Positions 17,279-25,762 of a DNA stretch of 64,000 nucleotides are shown in pieces; position 1 is the first letter of the stretch; each line of letters begins with the position of its first letter. The translations under genes and the position numbers were made by a program. Origin of the DNA: Vallitalea guaymasensis (lineage in GTDB: Bacteria; Bacillota; Clostridia; Lachnospirales; Vallitaleaceae); NCBI RefSeq assembly GCF_018141425.1, contig NZ_CP058561.1, forward strand, positions 3,224,001 through 3,288,000. Reading direction: 5' to 3'. The notes below the pieces were generated by a model. That model did not search any database and had not been told where the DNA came from. It was given only the letters and a program-made list of their open reading frames with translations.

Positions 17279-19453
17279 ATGAGAAATAAAATATTTATAA
17301 TTACCATGTTTTTATTGATGGTATCTCAGATTAAGGTAAATGCACAAGGAAGTAATTGGCCAATTAAAGATAAGGCTTTTGGAGAAAATGTTTTATATGG
17401 ACCAGAAGATAAGGTTTATAACAAATACTTGAAAAAGGAAGAGAAGTTTTTACAATATGCCATTGCTGGAGACGAGAATTCTGAGATAATAGCTGTCGAA
17501 TCGGGTGTTGTTGAATATGTGAAACCTGTATTTAATCCAAATTTTTATACTTGTTACGAGTATGATTCTCATGAAGAAGGTATGAAAATCATGAAAAAAC
17601 ATAATATTGATACTAAGTTCTTGACCATGGGAATTTGCATCAACATTGGTTCAGGTGTAAAAGTATATTATTCAGGTATTGAACCAGGAACAGAGAAAAT
17701 TAAAAAAGGCGATAAAATCCAAGTTGGAGATTTATTAGGAAAGATGGGACATTCTTCTAAGGAGATAGAAAAATACAGCCTTATCATTTCTTATGAATCA
17801 AAAAATAAATTAATCACACCCATGATGAATAATAAAGGCAACAAGGTAATCAACATATCAAAAGAGAAAGATTATAGAAACCATAAAATATCTATTGAAG
17901 ACCAGCAAAAAGCTTTTAAAATATTTAAAGATTCATTGTATGAAGGTCATCCTGCATTAACAGCATATGTGGATAGAGACACATTAGAAAAGAGTTTTGA
18001 TAAAGTAGAAAGTAAGTTGGTAAAACTAATGACAGCCAATGAGTTCTTTGTCATTCTTAATGATATAATCCATTTAATCAGCGATAATCATACTTACATA
18101 AATAAGACCTATTTAACTGACGATACCAAGTTATACAATAAACCTTATGACTTTCCAGTACAATTGGGTGTTGTCGATGGTAAATGCTATATTCTTAAAG
18201 AGTACATAGATATTGATAATCTTCATGTAGGTGATCAAGTTACTGCTATTAATGACAGGTCTATAGACAAGATTATAAATGACTTGAAAAAAGCTACAGG
18301 TAAAGGTGATGGGCTGATTCAGACTTTCAGTGAAAGATATCTGCTGACAGAGTCAAAAGTTTACGGTAGTGGATTTGAAACTCTATACGATATAGTGTAT
18401 ATGCCTAATGCTGGAGAACATTTGGATATGACCCTTGCTAAGGGTAAAAAAATTAAATGGGTATTGAAAAAAGAAAACATTGTTAAGAATACAGGAAAAA
18501 GAAAATGGATACCTTGGGAAAGCAAAATGTTAAGAAATAATATCCTTTACCTAAGAATAAATGGAATGAGTTTAGATGATGGAGTTTTATCAGATATTGA
18601 AAAACTTTTATTGACTACAGAAGCACAAAATTTAATATTGGATATACGTAAAAATCCAGGAGGAGAAGCCAAAAATATTCAAAGATTATTTTCACTTTTT
18701 GCAAAAGAAGAATTCTCCGTAGATAAGCGTTTTGAAGTAAAAAGCAATGGTAAATATGATTTTTTTAAGTACACAGAAAATATGATTCCTGACAGCAGTA
18801 AATTTCCCCAGTACATATATGATAAAGACAAAGATTGTTATTACTTAGATGGGGAAACTTCAAATGATGGATTTAAGACCTACAAACCTAATGCTGAGGG
18901 CATTTATAAAGGTAATGTTTATGTGCTTACTTCTGAGTTTACTGGGTCAGCAGCTTCCTCATTCGCCAGTCTTTTTCATGAAAAAAGAAGAGGAACAATC
19001 ATTGGAAAAGAAGGTGCTGGAGGATATCATATGATGTGTGGACTTGAGTTTGCATATGTAGTCTTACCTAACACAGGATTACAGCTGAGGATACCTCTTG
19101 TTAAGACAATAAGTTCTAATCAGGCAAAGGACATACCTTACGGAAGAGGGGTAATACCTGATATTTCTGTATCAACAAGCATTGAAGATATATTATCAGA
19201 AGAAGATATATTCTTGAAGAACGTGGTTTCTTATGTTAAGGATAGAGAATTACATGGAAATATTGTTAGCAAATGGGCTGTGTCAGAAATCAAAGAATCT
19301 GTAAGTAAAAATCTAATTATACTTAAGTTGTTTAATAATCTAAGGGACTATATTACAAGAGAAGAATTTTGCCATATGATTATGGACTTATATGATAAGA
19401 TAGATAGAAAACCTATAACCCAAATATTTAACAAAATAAACTTTATCAACTGA
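17279..19453 (+). CDS. secreted protein: degenerate LytM-like domain plus S41 peptidase domain
   Basis: 724 residues with a signal peptide (MRNKIFIITMFLLMVSQIKVNAQG). Residues 50-190 look like a LytM fold (EIIAVESGVVEYV, IKKGDKIQVGDLLGKMGH) but lack the HxxxD and HxH zinc ligands, so it is probably a binding domain. From about 210 on is an S41 (tail-specific protease) region: a PDZ-like part, LILDIRKNPGGEA, the probable catalytic serine in TSEFTGSAASSFA near residue 560, and YGRGVIPDISVS. It should act outside the membrane on a wall-associated protein. AGGAGG precedes the ATG. Promoter dyads tie it to the BlaI/M56-LytM pair upstream. Confidence 0.82.
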   Translation: MRNKIFIITMFLLMVSQIKVNAQGSNWPIKDKAFGENVLYGPEDKVYNKYLKKEEKFLQYAIAGDENSEIIAVESGVVEYVKPVFNPNFYTCYEYDSHEEGMKIMKKHNIDTKFLTMGICINIGSGVKVYYSGIEPGTEKIKKGDKIQVGDLLGKMGHSSKEIEKYSLIISYESKNKLITPMMNNKGNKVINISKEKDYRNHKISIEDQQKAFKIFKDSLYEGHPALTAYVDRDTLEKSFDKVESKLVKLMTANEFFVILNDIIHLISDNHTYINKTYLTDDTKLYNKPYDFPVQLGVVDGKCYILKEYIDIDNLHVGDQVTAINDRSIDKIINDLKKATGKGDGLIQTFSERYLLTESKVYGSGFETLYDIVYMPNAGEHLDMTLAKGKKIKWVLKKENIVKNTGKRKWIPWESKMLRNNILYLRINGMSLDDGVLSDIEKLLLTTEAQNLILDIRKNPGGEAKNIQRLFSLFAKEEFSVDKRFEVKSNGKYDFFKYTENMIPDSSKFPQYIYDKDKDCYYLDGETSNDGFKTYKPNAEGIYKGNVYVLTSEFTGSAASSFASLFHEKRRGTIIGKEGAGGYHMMCGLEFAYVVLPNTGLQLRIPLVKTISSNQAKDIPYGRGVIPDISVSTSIEDILSEEDIFLKNVVSYVKDRELHGNIVSKWAVSEIKESVSKNLIILKLFNNLRDYITREEFCHMIMDLYDKIDRKPITQIFNKINFIN

Positions 19454-19473
19454 TTTTTATATAACATTTAAAA

Positions 19474-19568
19474 GGGCTGTCTATAACACATTTTTTAAGA
19501 AGGTGCCAATATCTAGTCTATATTCATTGCTATTGACTCTGAAATGTATTATACGACAGCTTTTTTTA
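19474..19568 (+). terminator. long hairpin terminator, GGGCTGTC family
   Basis: GGGCTGTC plus an AT-rich arm (19474-19493) pairs with 19542-19561, ending in GACAGC and a T7 run. Related hairpins occur at 51230-51275 and 57061-57131. Confidence 0.75.
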
Positions 19569-19623
19569 TCTCCATTAATCTTATATAGATGTCTAACTAA
19601 GATTAATAGAATAGATTTTGATA

Positions 19624-20373
19624 TTAATCAAACATCTTTTTAAGATTGTTAATACTAACAGTGACATTTTCTATTCCGTTTGGTTCTGGTTGGTCGTTTT
19701 CAACGATTACCCATGAACAGCCTAATTCAACAGCCTTATCAATTATAGCAGGAATATCCATTAACCCTTCACCAATGGCAGCAAATGTTTTTTCTCCATC
19801 AATTTCTTTCATATCTTTGATATGTACTAACTTGAGTATATCTTTATTTTGATTCATATAATCAATAACATCTTTATCAGCTCTTTTTACCCAGTGGGTA
19901 TCCAATTCCATTAACATGTTTGATTTTTTGGTGAGATTATATAGTAAATCAAGTCCATAAGAATCATCTATAATCTCAAACTCATGGGAATGGTTGTGAT
20001 ATAATAATTGTAATCCTGCACTATTCAATTTATCGCTGATTGCATTTAGTTTACAAGCTAATTCATCTAATTCTTCTTTACTTTCCCATTTTGCATAAGG
20101 GCAGACAATTATTGAATTATCAATTGTTTTATTATAATCTATTATTTTATCTAAATCTTTTTCCAGTTCGTCTAGACCAATATGACTTCCTACAACTTTC
20201 AGATTAAGTCTATCCAATTCTTCTTTTAACTGTTCAGCTGAAAAACCATGAACTCCAGCTAATTCCACACCTTCATAACCAAGATCAGCAACTTTTTCTA
20301 ATGTACCAATAAAATCATTTTCACATTCTTCTCTTACTGTGTAGAGTTGTAAAGCTATTTTTATATTGTCCAT
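19624..20373 (-). CDS. sugar phosphate isomerase/epimerase (xylose isomerase-like TIM barrel)
   Basis: 249 residues, a paralogue of the protein at 1287-2051. It opens with KIALQLYTVREEC and shows the expected Glu/His/Asp metal motifs: GYEGVELAGVHG, YHNHSHEFE, ELDTHWVKRAD, VHIKDM and VIVENDQPEPNG. These are features of IolE/IolI and sugar 3-epimerase families. The AraC regulator gene ends 114 bases upstream on the same strand. A TATAAT (minus strand, 20435-20440) without a good -35 lies in that gap, which suits an AraC-activated promoter. GGAGGG precedes the ATG. Confidence 0.85.
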   Translation of the reverse strand: MDNIKIALQLYTVREECENDFIGTLEKVADLGYEGVELAGVHGFSAEQLKEELDRLNLKVVGSHIGLDELEKDLDKIIDYNKTIDNSIIVCPYAKWESKEELDELACKLNAISDKLNSAGLQLLYHNHSHEFEIIDDSYGLDLLYNLTKKSNMLMELDTHWVKRADKDVIDYMNQNKDILKLVHIKDMKEIDGEKTFAAIGEGLMDIPAIIDKAVELGCSWVIVENDQPEPNGIENVTVSINNLKKMFD

Positions 20374-20487
20374 ACTAATACCCTCCTAAAAATCCTTAAA
20401 TGTCTTTTATAGATGACTTACTCTAATTAAATCAATTATACTAGTTTATTTCTGATATTTCCTCAGTTATTTTTATATAAATACAAA

Positions 20488-21369
20488 CTATTTTTGGTTA
20501 AAATATTGTTTTTTATACTCGCTAGGAGTTAGATGTTTTATTTTCTTGAACATCTTATTGAAGCTGGCTGTACTATTGAATCCACACATTCCACAGATTT
20601 CAATAATATTTTTATCAGTTTTTTCCAATAACTCCATTGCTTTTGATATTCGAATTCGTGATATATATTCTGATGGAGCAAGACCATTGAATTTCTTAAA
20701 AAAAGTTGAGAAATAACTTGTATTCATATGGACAATTGCTGCCAAGTCTTCTAACTTTATTTTTTTATCAAAGTTTTCATGGATATAATCTGTAACTTTG
20801 TTTATTGATTGTACTTCTTTCTTGAATTGATAATGATCTTTATCGTCATATACATAATTATAATGCCTAAGCAGTAAAACCAATATATTCATCAATTTGA
20901 CTTTAGCCATCAACTCATACTCAAGAGGCTTATTATTGAATTCGTCTTCTATTTCATAAAATAAGGATATTATTTTTTCTGTCGCCTCATTATGCCTATC
21001 TAACCTATGACAAAAATTCTTACTTCTATTAAAGAAAATCTTTAAATATCTATAATCAAAGTTATTATTATCGGACCAGATGAATCTAGGTTCAAAATGG
21101 ATTACGATATTTTTAAGGGTTTCATCTTTATCCATTACCAAAGCATGTTTATCTGTATTACTTATAATGAAAACATCGTTCTTTTTCATATCATAGATTT
21201 TATCACCAATATAATATTTACCTGTTCCATAACCTACAATAGATAATTCCAATTTGCTGTGAACGTCAATTACATCTTCTAATCTCCGTTCTCCTTCTAT
21301 GGTATGAGATGAAAAATCTAATGTATATTTTCCGTTTATTCTAGTATTATTACTTTCATAAATTATCAT
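20488..21369 (-). CDS. AraC family transcriptional regulator
   Basis: 293 residues. An N-terminal cupin-like sensing domain (ELSIVGYGTGKYYIGDKIYDMKKNDVFIIS) precedes a double helix-turn-helix at the C-terminus: KIKLEDLAAIVHMNTSYFSTFFKKFNGLAPSEYISRIRISKAMELL, then IIEICGMCGFNSTASFNKMFKKIKHLTPSEYKKQY. It probably controls the sugar isomerase gene downstream, and perhaps itself, through the four direct repeats at 21384-21465. The effector is unknown. Confidence 0.92.
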   Translation of the reverse strand: MIIYESNNTRINGKYTLDFSSHTIEGERRLEDVIDVHSKLELSIVGYGTGKYYIGDKIYDMKKNDVFIISNTDKHALVMDKDETLKNIVIHFEPRFIWSDNNNFDYRYLKIFFNRSKNFCHRLDRHNEATEKIISLFYEIEDEFNNKPLEYELMAKVKLMNILVLLLRHYNYVYDDKDHYQFKKEVQSINKVTDYIHENFDKKIKLEDLAAIVHMNTSYFSTFFKKFNGLAPSEYISRIRISKAMELLEKTDKNIIEICGMCGFNSTASFNKMFKKIKHLTPSEYKKQYFNQK

Positions 21370-21383
21370 ATATACACCTTCTT

Positions 21384-21465
21384 ATTGTTAATAATTCATT
21401 ATCTATTGTTGATAACTTTTTAGAATTCAACTTTGACTGTTGATAATTATATTTATTGTTGTTAA
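21384..21465. promoter_or_regulatory. four direct repeats, probable AraC-regulator binding sites
   Basis: ATTGTTAATAA (21384), ATTGTTGATAA (21405), ACTGTTGATAA (21436) and ATTGTTGTTAA (21455) are in the same orientation at start-to-start distances of 21, 31 and 19 bases, close to 2, 3 and 2 helical turns. They lie 15-96 bases upstream of the AraC gene and also upstream of the divergent repeat-protein gene. Nothing else is seen in 21370-21669. Confidence 0.65.
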
Positions 21466-21669
21466 TTTATTATGATTATTTATTTGCTACTTTACTTTAT
21501 ATCATATAAGGATATTTTACAATATTTTTTTTATAAAACTTTATATATTTTGGATTAATTAAAAAACACATGATTCTCAAATGCATTTCACACGTTTTTC
21601 ACATGGGGATACTATACTTTACTCATGAAACAAAAAACAAAAATAAATAAATTACATGGAGGAATTAGT

Positions 21670-23130
21670 ATGGATATTAAAAAAGGATTATTAGCAGGTT
21701 TAATGGTAACAACTATTAGTATGACAGCACTAACAAGCGTTTATGCAAAAGCCCCTGTACAAGATAAGGGTGAGCCAAAAATAGCTATATGCACTACAGA
21801 TGAATGTACTATTGATAGCAATTTTGATTTTAATTTTAAGGAGTTTAGTAAACAGTTTAAAGAGAATGTATCACAAGAAGATTATAAAAAAGCAGAGAAT
21901 CTATTTAATAAAGCTATTAAGTTAGAAGATGATGCATCTGAATATTGGGATGAACTATATAAACTTGATTTATTTGATACATCTGTATTGTTAGGTAATG
22001 TAGAGCCAATGCCTTTTGAAGAATTTTCTAAAATGTTCAAGAAAGATATAACAACAGAAACTAAAAATAAGGCTAAAGAAATATATAATAAAATAATTAA
22101 GCTTGAAAAAGAAGGAAAATTTGATGAAACAATGGAATTATGGAAAGAACTAGATTCTTTGGAGTTATATGATGAAACAAATAATATCGTTATGGGTACA
22201 TCAACAATGGAAAATATGTCATTTGAAGAATTTGCAAAGAGCTTCAAAAAAGATGTAAAAGAAGAAGATAAAAAGAAAGCAAAAGAATTATATGAAAAAG
22301 CAGTACAACTTGATAAAGATAAAAAATATGACGAGGCAGTAAAAGTATGGGATCAATTATTTGAAATGAAACTTTTTGATGAAATGGGAGAAATTAAGAA
22401 TATAGAAATTGGAGAAGATGCTACAAAAGTAATTAGTTTTGATAATATAGGTGAAGCAGATATCGTTGGAATTAAAGGAAATGTTAAAGTTGAAAATATG
22501 GATAAAGATATAATATTAAGTGGTATAGAATCATTATCTATTGATGAGCTATCTGAAATGCCTGGTGATATTATTATAGAAATAAACAATACTTCATTTG
22601 AAGAATTCTCAAAGAACTTCAAGAAAGATGTAAAGGAAGAAGATAAGAAGAAAGCTAAAGAATTATATGAAAAAGCAGTACAACTTGATAAAGATAAAAA
22701 ATATGACGAAGCAGTGAAAGTATGGAGTCAGTTATTTGAAATGAACCTTTTTGATGAAACGGGAGCAATTAAACATATAGAAACTGAAGATAATGTTACA
22801 GGTAAGATTACAGGCAGTGGTGCAAGCATAGTTAATTTTAATGGAGATATTAGTAATGATGGAGTAGTTATGCTTGATGGTGATATAATTACGGGTTCAG
22901 AAGCAATAATAGATAGTATTAAGCCAATTACATTTGAAGAATTCTCAAAAGGATTCAAAAAAGATTTGAAACCAGAAGTTATAGAAAAAGCAAAAGAGCT
23001 TTTTGAAAAAGCTACTGCAAAAGAAAAAGAAGCCAGAAAAGTATGGGATGAAATTTACAAAATGGATATTTTTGAAGTAAGTACTAAAGAGTTAAGTACT
23101 ATGGAATCAAGTACTGAAAAAGAAATCTAA
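21670..23130 (+). CDS. secreted protein with five helical repeats, unknown function
   Basis: 486 residues. The ATG at 21670 is chosen because GGAGGAA (21658-21664) lies just upstream and it opens a clean signal peptide (MDIKKGLLAGLMVTTISMTALTSVYA). The mature part carries five copies of a roughly 50-residue unit: F-EEFSK-FKKD, a charged helix rich in KAKELYEKA, then a VWDQLFEM-LFDE close. Copies 3 and 4 are nearly identical in DNA (22219-22390 and 22594-22765), a recent duplication. Glycine/Asp-rich spacers separate the units. Distant likeness to TPR-type helical hairpins is possible; no family is recognised. A two-component system follows. Confidence 0.8.
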   Translation: MDIKKGLLAGLMVTTISMTALTSVYAKAPVQDKGEPKIAICTTDECTIDSNFDFNFKEFSKQFKENVSQEDYKKAENLFNKAIKLEDDASEYWDELYKLDLFDTSVLLGNVEPMPFEEFSKMFKKDITTETKNKAKEIYNKIIKLEKEGKFDETMELWKELDSLELYDETNNIVMGTSTMENMSFEEFAKSFKKDVKEEDKKKAKELYEKAVQLDKDKKYDEAVKVWDQLFEMKLFDEMGEIKNIEIGEDATKVISFDNIGEADIVGIKGNVKVENMDKDIILSGIESLSIDELSEMPGDIIIEINNTSFEEFSKNFKKDVKEEDKKKAKELYEKAVQLDKDKKYDEAVKVWSQLFEMNLFDETGAIKHIETEDNVTGKITGSGASIVNFNGDISNDGVVMLDGDIITGSEAIIDSIKPITFEEFSKGFKKDLKPEVIEKAKELFEKATAKEKEARKVWDEIYKMDIFEVSTKELSTMESSTEKEI

Positions 23131-23173
23131 AGTCTAATTATCTAGATATAACCACCTATTATATTTATATGAA

Positions 23174-23204
23174 AAATGGTATACTTATCATAAGTATACC
23201 ATTT
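23174..23204. promoter_or_regulatory. perfect palindrome upstream of the two-component operon
   Basis: AAATGGTATACTTA pairs exactly with TAAGTATACCATTT around the loop TCA. There is no clear T run after it (TTTGCTG), so it may be an operator as well as a weak terminator of the repeat-protein gene. It ends 20 bases before the response-regulator start. Confidence 0.55.
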
Positions 23205-23224
23205 GCTGATATAAGGAGTTTGCT

Positions 23225-23911
23225 ATGAATAAGAATATTTTAGTAGTTGAAGATGAACAAAGAATGCGTGAAATAATATGTGATTATCTGGAAATGGACG
23301 GTTTTACAGTTTTTCAAGCAGATAATGGAATAGAAGCAATGAATGTGTTTGAAAATAATAATATTGATTTAGTATTACTTGATATTATGATGCCTGGACT
23401 TGATGGCTGGTCAGTGTGTAGAAGAATAAGAAAAAAATCCAATGTACTCATTATCATATTAAGTGCTCGTAGTGATGAAGATGACAAATTATTAGGATTT
23501 GAATTGGGAGCTGATGAATATGTTACAAAACCTTTCAGCCCAAAAGTATTAGTAGCAAGAGTTAAGACATTGCTTAGTAGGTTTAATGAAACTAATGGTG
23601 AGCAGATAAAAAACAATATGATTTCTAAAAAAGAGATACTTATAGATAAAGATGCTTATTCTATAAAAGTAGAAGGTGAGGAAATCATATTTACAAGAAA
23701 AGAATATGACCTATTAGTTTTTTTGATTGAAAATGAAGGCATAGTTATGAGTAGGGACAAAATAATTAATAATATCTGGGGATATGATTATTATGGTGAT
23801 GGACGAGTTGTGGATACAAACATCAAAACCATAAGGAAAAAACTTGGAGAAGCTTCAAAATATATAAATACAGTTGTTGGAGTGGGCTATAAATTTGAGG
23901 TGGTTCAATAA
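23225..23911 (+). CDS. OmpR/PhoB family response regulator
   Basis: 228 residues. The receiver domain has the acidic pocket Glu9/Asp10, the phospho-acceptor Asp53 (LVLLDIMMPGLDGW), Ser82 of the LSAR switch and the YVTKPFSP Lys. The C-terminal winged helix is of the OmpR type (EIIFTRKEYDLLVFLIENEGIVMSRDKIINNIWGYDYYGDGRVVDTNIKTIRKKLG). It directly abuts the histidine kinase gene, whose ATG follows the TAA at once, so the two form a coupled pair. Confidence 0.95.
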   Translation: MNKNILVVEDEQRMREIICDYLEMDGFTVFQADNGIEAMNVFENNNIDLVLLDIMMPGLDGWSVCRRIRKKSNVLIIILSARSDEDDKLLGFELGADEYVTKPFSPKVLVARVKTLLSRFNETNGEQIKNNMISKKEILIDKDAYSIKVEGEEIIFTRKEYDLLVFLIENEGIVMSRDKIINNIWGYDYYGDGRVVDTNIKTIRKKLGEASKYINTVVGVGYKFEVVQ

Positions 23912-25687
23912 ATGAAGAAAATTAAAAAGACCAAGTCTATTGTTTTTAAAATGTTCATTATAACATTTGTTTCTGTAATGAGTCTAATTACAGTAATTTT
24001 TCTTGTGCAAAGTTTGTTTATTAATAAATACTACAGTACCAAAAAAATAGATAATATTATAAAAAATATAAATAGCTTTAGCAAACAGTATAAAAAAGAA
24101 AAATGGAGTTTTGATGAACTAGCAAGGCAGATTAATAAGTTTGAAGGTAATAATAATGCTACTTTAACAGTTAATGGATTGAGCTATAGTGATATGCAGA
24201 TTGAAGAGTACATTCTGACATTACAAATAGCTAATAGTAATTATTATGATATTTATATTTCCAAAGAAGATTTATTAAAAGCTTTTGATGGAGAGATGCC
24301 TACCCAGTATCAAAAATTTTACTTGGAGGCAGTAATTTCTGGTACAGAAATATTGACTCCTATTAAAATAAATGATTATCAGCTGTATGATATATCAGCT
24401 GAAGAAGGTTATATTTTATTAAAAGGAAATGCTACTCTTATAAATATAAGTAATGTGATGGATAATATAACAATAGCTGCTGCTACTGCTGCTACTGGCT
24501 CAGATATACAGGTTGCAGACGGTGTAAATGTCATTGGTTTTGCAAATACTGAAGATTTGACTCTACAGTATAATAAAAAAGATGATGTGTACTACCTAAT
24601 CAATGAGATGCCATTTATTAATGTAAAACAAGTTAATTTTGTTAAAACAATAGATATGGATAACGGAAAAGAAACATCTATTAATGCTACTGCCTCATTA
24701 CAACCAGTTGGTGAGGTCATGAGTATATTAAGTGACTACTATATCATATTCTATATATTAGCTATTGTCATATCTTTGGTTATTGCTTGGATATATTCAA
24801 AATCAATTTCCAACCCCTTATTAAAATTAACAAAAGTAGCAGATAAAATGGCTGGAATGGATTTTTCAGTAAAATCTACTCATAGCAGCGACGATGAACT
24901 AGGGGTTTTATCCAATAGCCTGAATATATTATCAACCAATCTTGATGAAGCTCTAACTGATGTGAAAGAAGCCAATAAGCAACTGGTAATTGACATGGAA
25001 AAAGAAAAACAACAAGAAAAAGTCAGAAGGGAATTCGTTGCAAACATATCTCATGAACTAAAAACACCCCTTGGCATAATAAAGGGCTTTGCTGAAGGAA
25101 TAAAAGATGGCATCAAAAAGGAAAAAACAGACTATTATCTAGAAGTTATCTTGGATGAGATAGAAAAAATGAATACCCTTATACTTGATATGCTAGAACT
25201 ATCAAAATTTGAAACAGGTAAGATTGAAGATAAAGAGGAATTTGACATTATAAAATTAATCAATAAAGCAGTTACTCTCTTAGAAATACCAATAAGGGAT
25301 AAACAACTGAAAATAGATATTAAAGGTGACTTTACAAATGTATATGGTGTCAAATTTCAGATAGACCAAGTAATAATGAATCTGATTTCTAACGCTGTAA
25401 AATATTGCACCAATAATACTACCATAATCATCACAGGCGAAATCATTAATCACACTAATTATATATATATCTATAATGAAGGTAACAGTCTTACCAAAGA
25501 AGAACTGGAAAGCATTTGGCTCAGATTCTATAAAATAGATAAATCCCATAACAGACAAAGCGGAGGAACAGGACTAGGACTAGCAATCGTCAAAGCCATA
25601 CTAGATGGCCACGGAAGCGACTACGGCGTTATCAACAAACAAAAAGGAGTAGAATTCTACTTCAACATAAAAACGTCAGCCTTTTAA
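23912..25687 (+). CDS. membrane sensor histidine kinase (HAMP, HisKA, HATPase)
   Basis: 591 residues. Membrane helices lie near 11-33 and 272-295, with a 240-residue extracytoplasmic sensor between them. HAMP follows at about 296-350. The HisKA signature FVANISHELKTPLGIIKGFAEG carries the phospho-acceptor His381. The ATPase part has the N box (NLISNAVKYC) and G boxes (GGTGLGLAIVKAILDGHG). Partner of the OmpR-type regulator directly upstream. The sensor domain has no family that I recognise. The 3' end lies 75 bases from the convergent prfC, with a GTCAGCC/GGCTGAC stem (25675-25710) that lacks a T tract. Confidence 0.94.
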   Translation: MKKIKKTKSIVFKMFIITFVSVMSLITVIFLVQSLFINKYYSTKKIDNIIKNINSFSKQYKKEKWSFDELARQINKFEGNNNATLTVNGLSYSDMQIEEYILTLQIANSNYYDIYISKEDLLKAFDGEMPTQYQKFYLEAVISGTEILTPIKINDYQLYDISAEEGYILLKGNATLINISNVMDNITIAAATAATGSDIQVADGVNVIGFANTEDLTLQYNKKDDVYYLINEMPFINVKQVNFVKTIDMDNGKETSINATASLQPVGEVMSILSDYYIIFYILAIVISLVIAWIYSKSISNPLLKLTKVADKMAGMDFSVKSTHSSDDELGVLSNSLNILSTNLDEALTDVKEANKQLVIDMEKEKQQEKVRREFVANISHELKTPLGIIKGFAEGIKDGIKKEKTDYYLEVILDEIEKMNTLILDMLELSKFETGKIEDKEEFDIIKLINKAVTLLEIPIRDKQLKIDIKGDFTNVYGVKFQIDQVIMNLISNAVKYCTNNTTIIITGEIINHTNYIYIYNEGNSLTKEELESIWLRFYKIDKSHNRQSGGTGLGLAIVKAILDGHGSDYGVINKQKGVEFYFNIKTSAF

Positions 25688-25762
25688 ACACGGACGTTTA
25701 ATTGGCTGACGAATATTCCCCTATACTCTCTCTGCGACCGCTATCCACCACTATTAAAAAAC

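Noticed and set aside
25675-25710. Terminator of the histidine kinase gene
   Set aside because: The GTCAGCC/GGCTGAC stem is real, but it overlaps the stop codon and has no T tract, so it was not listed as a firm terminator.
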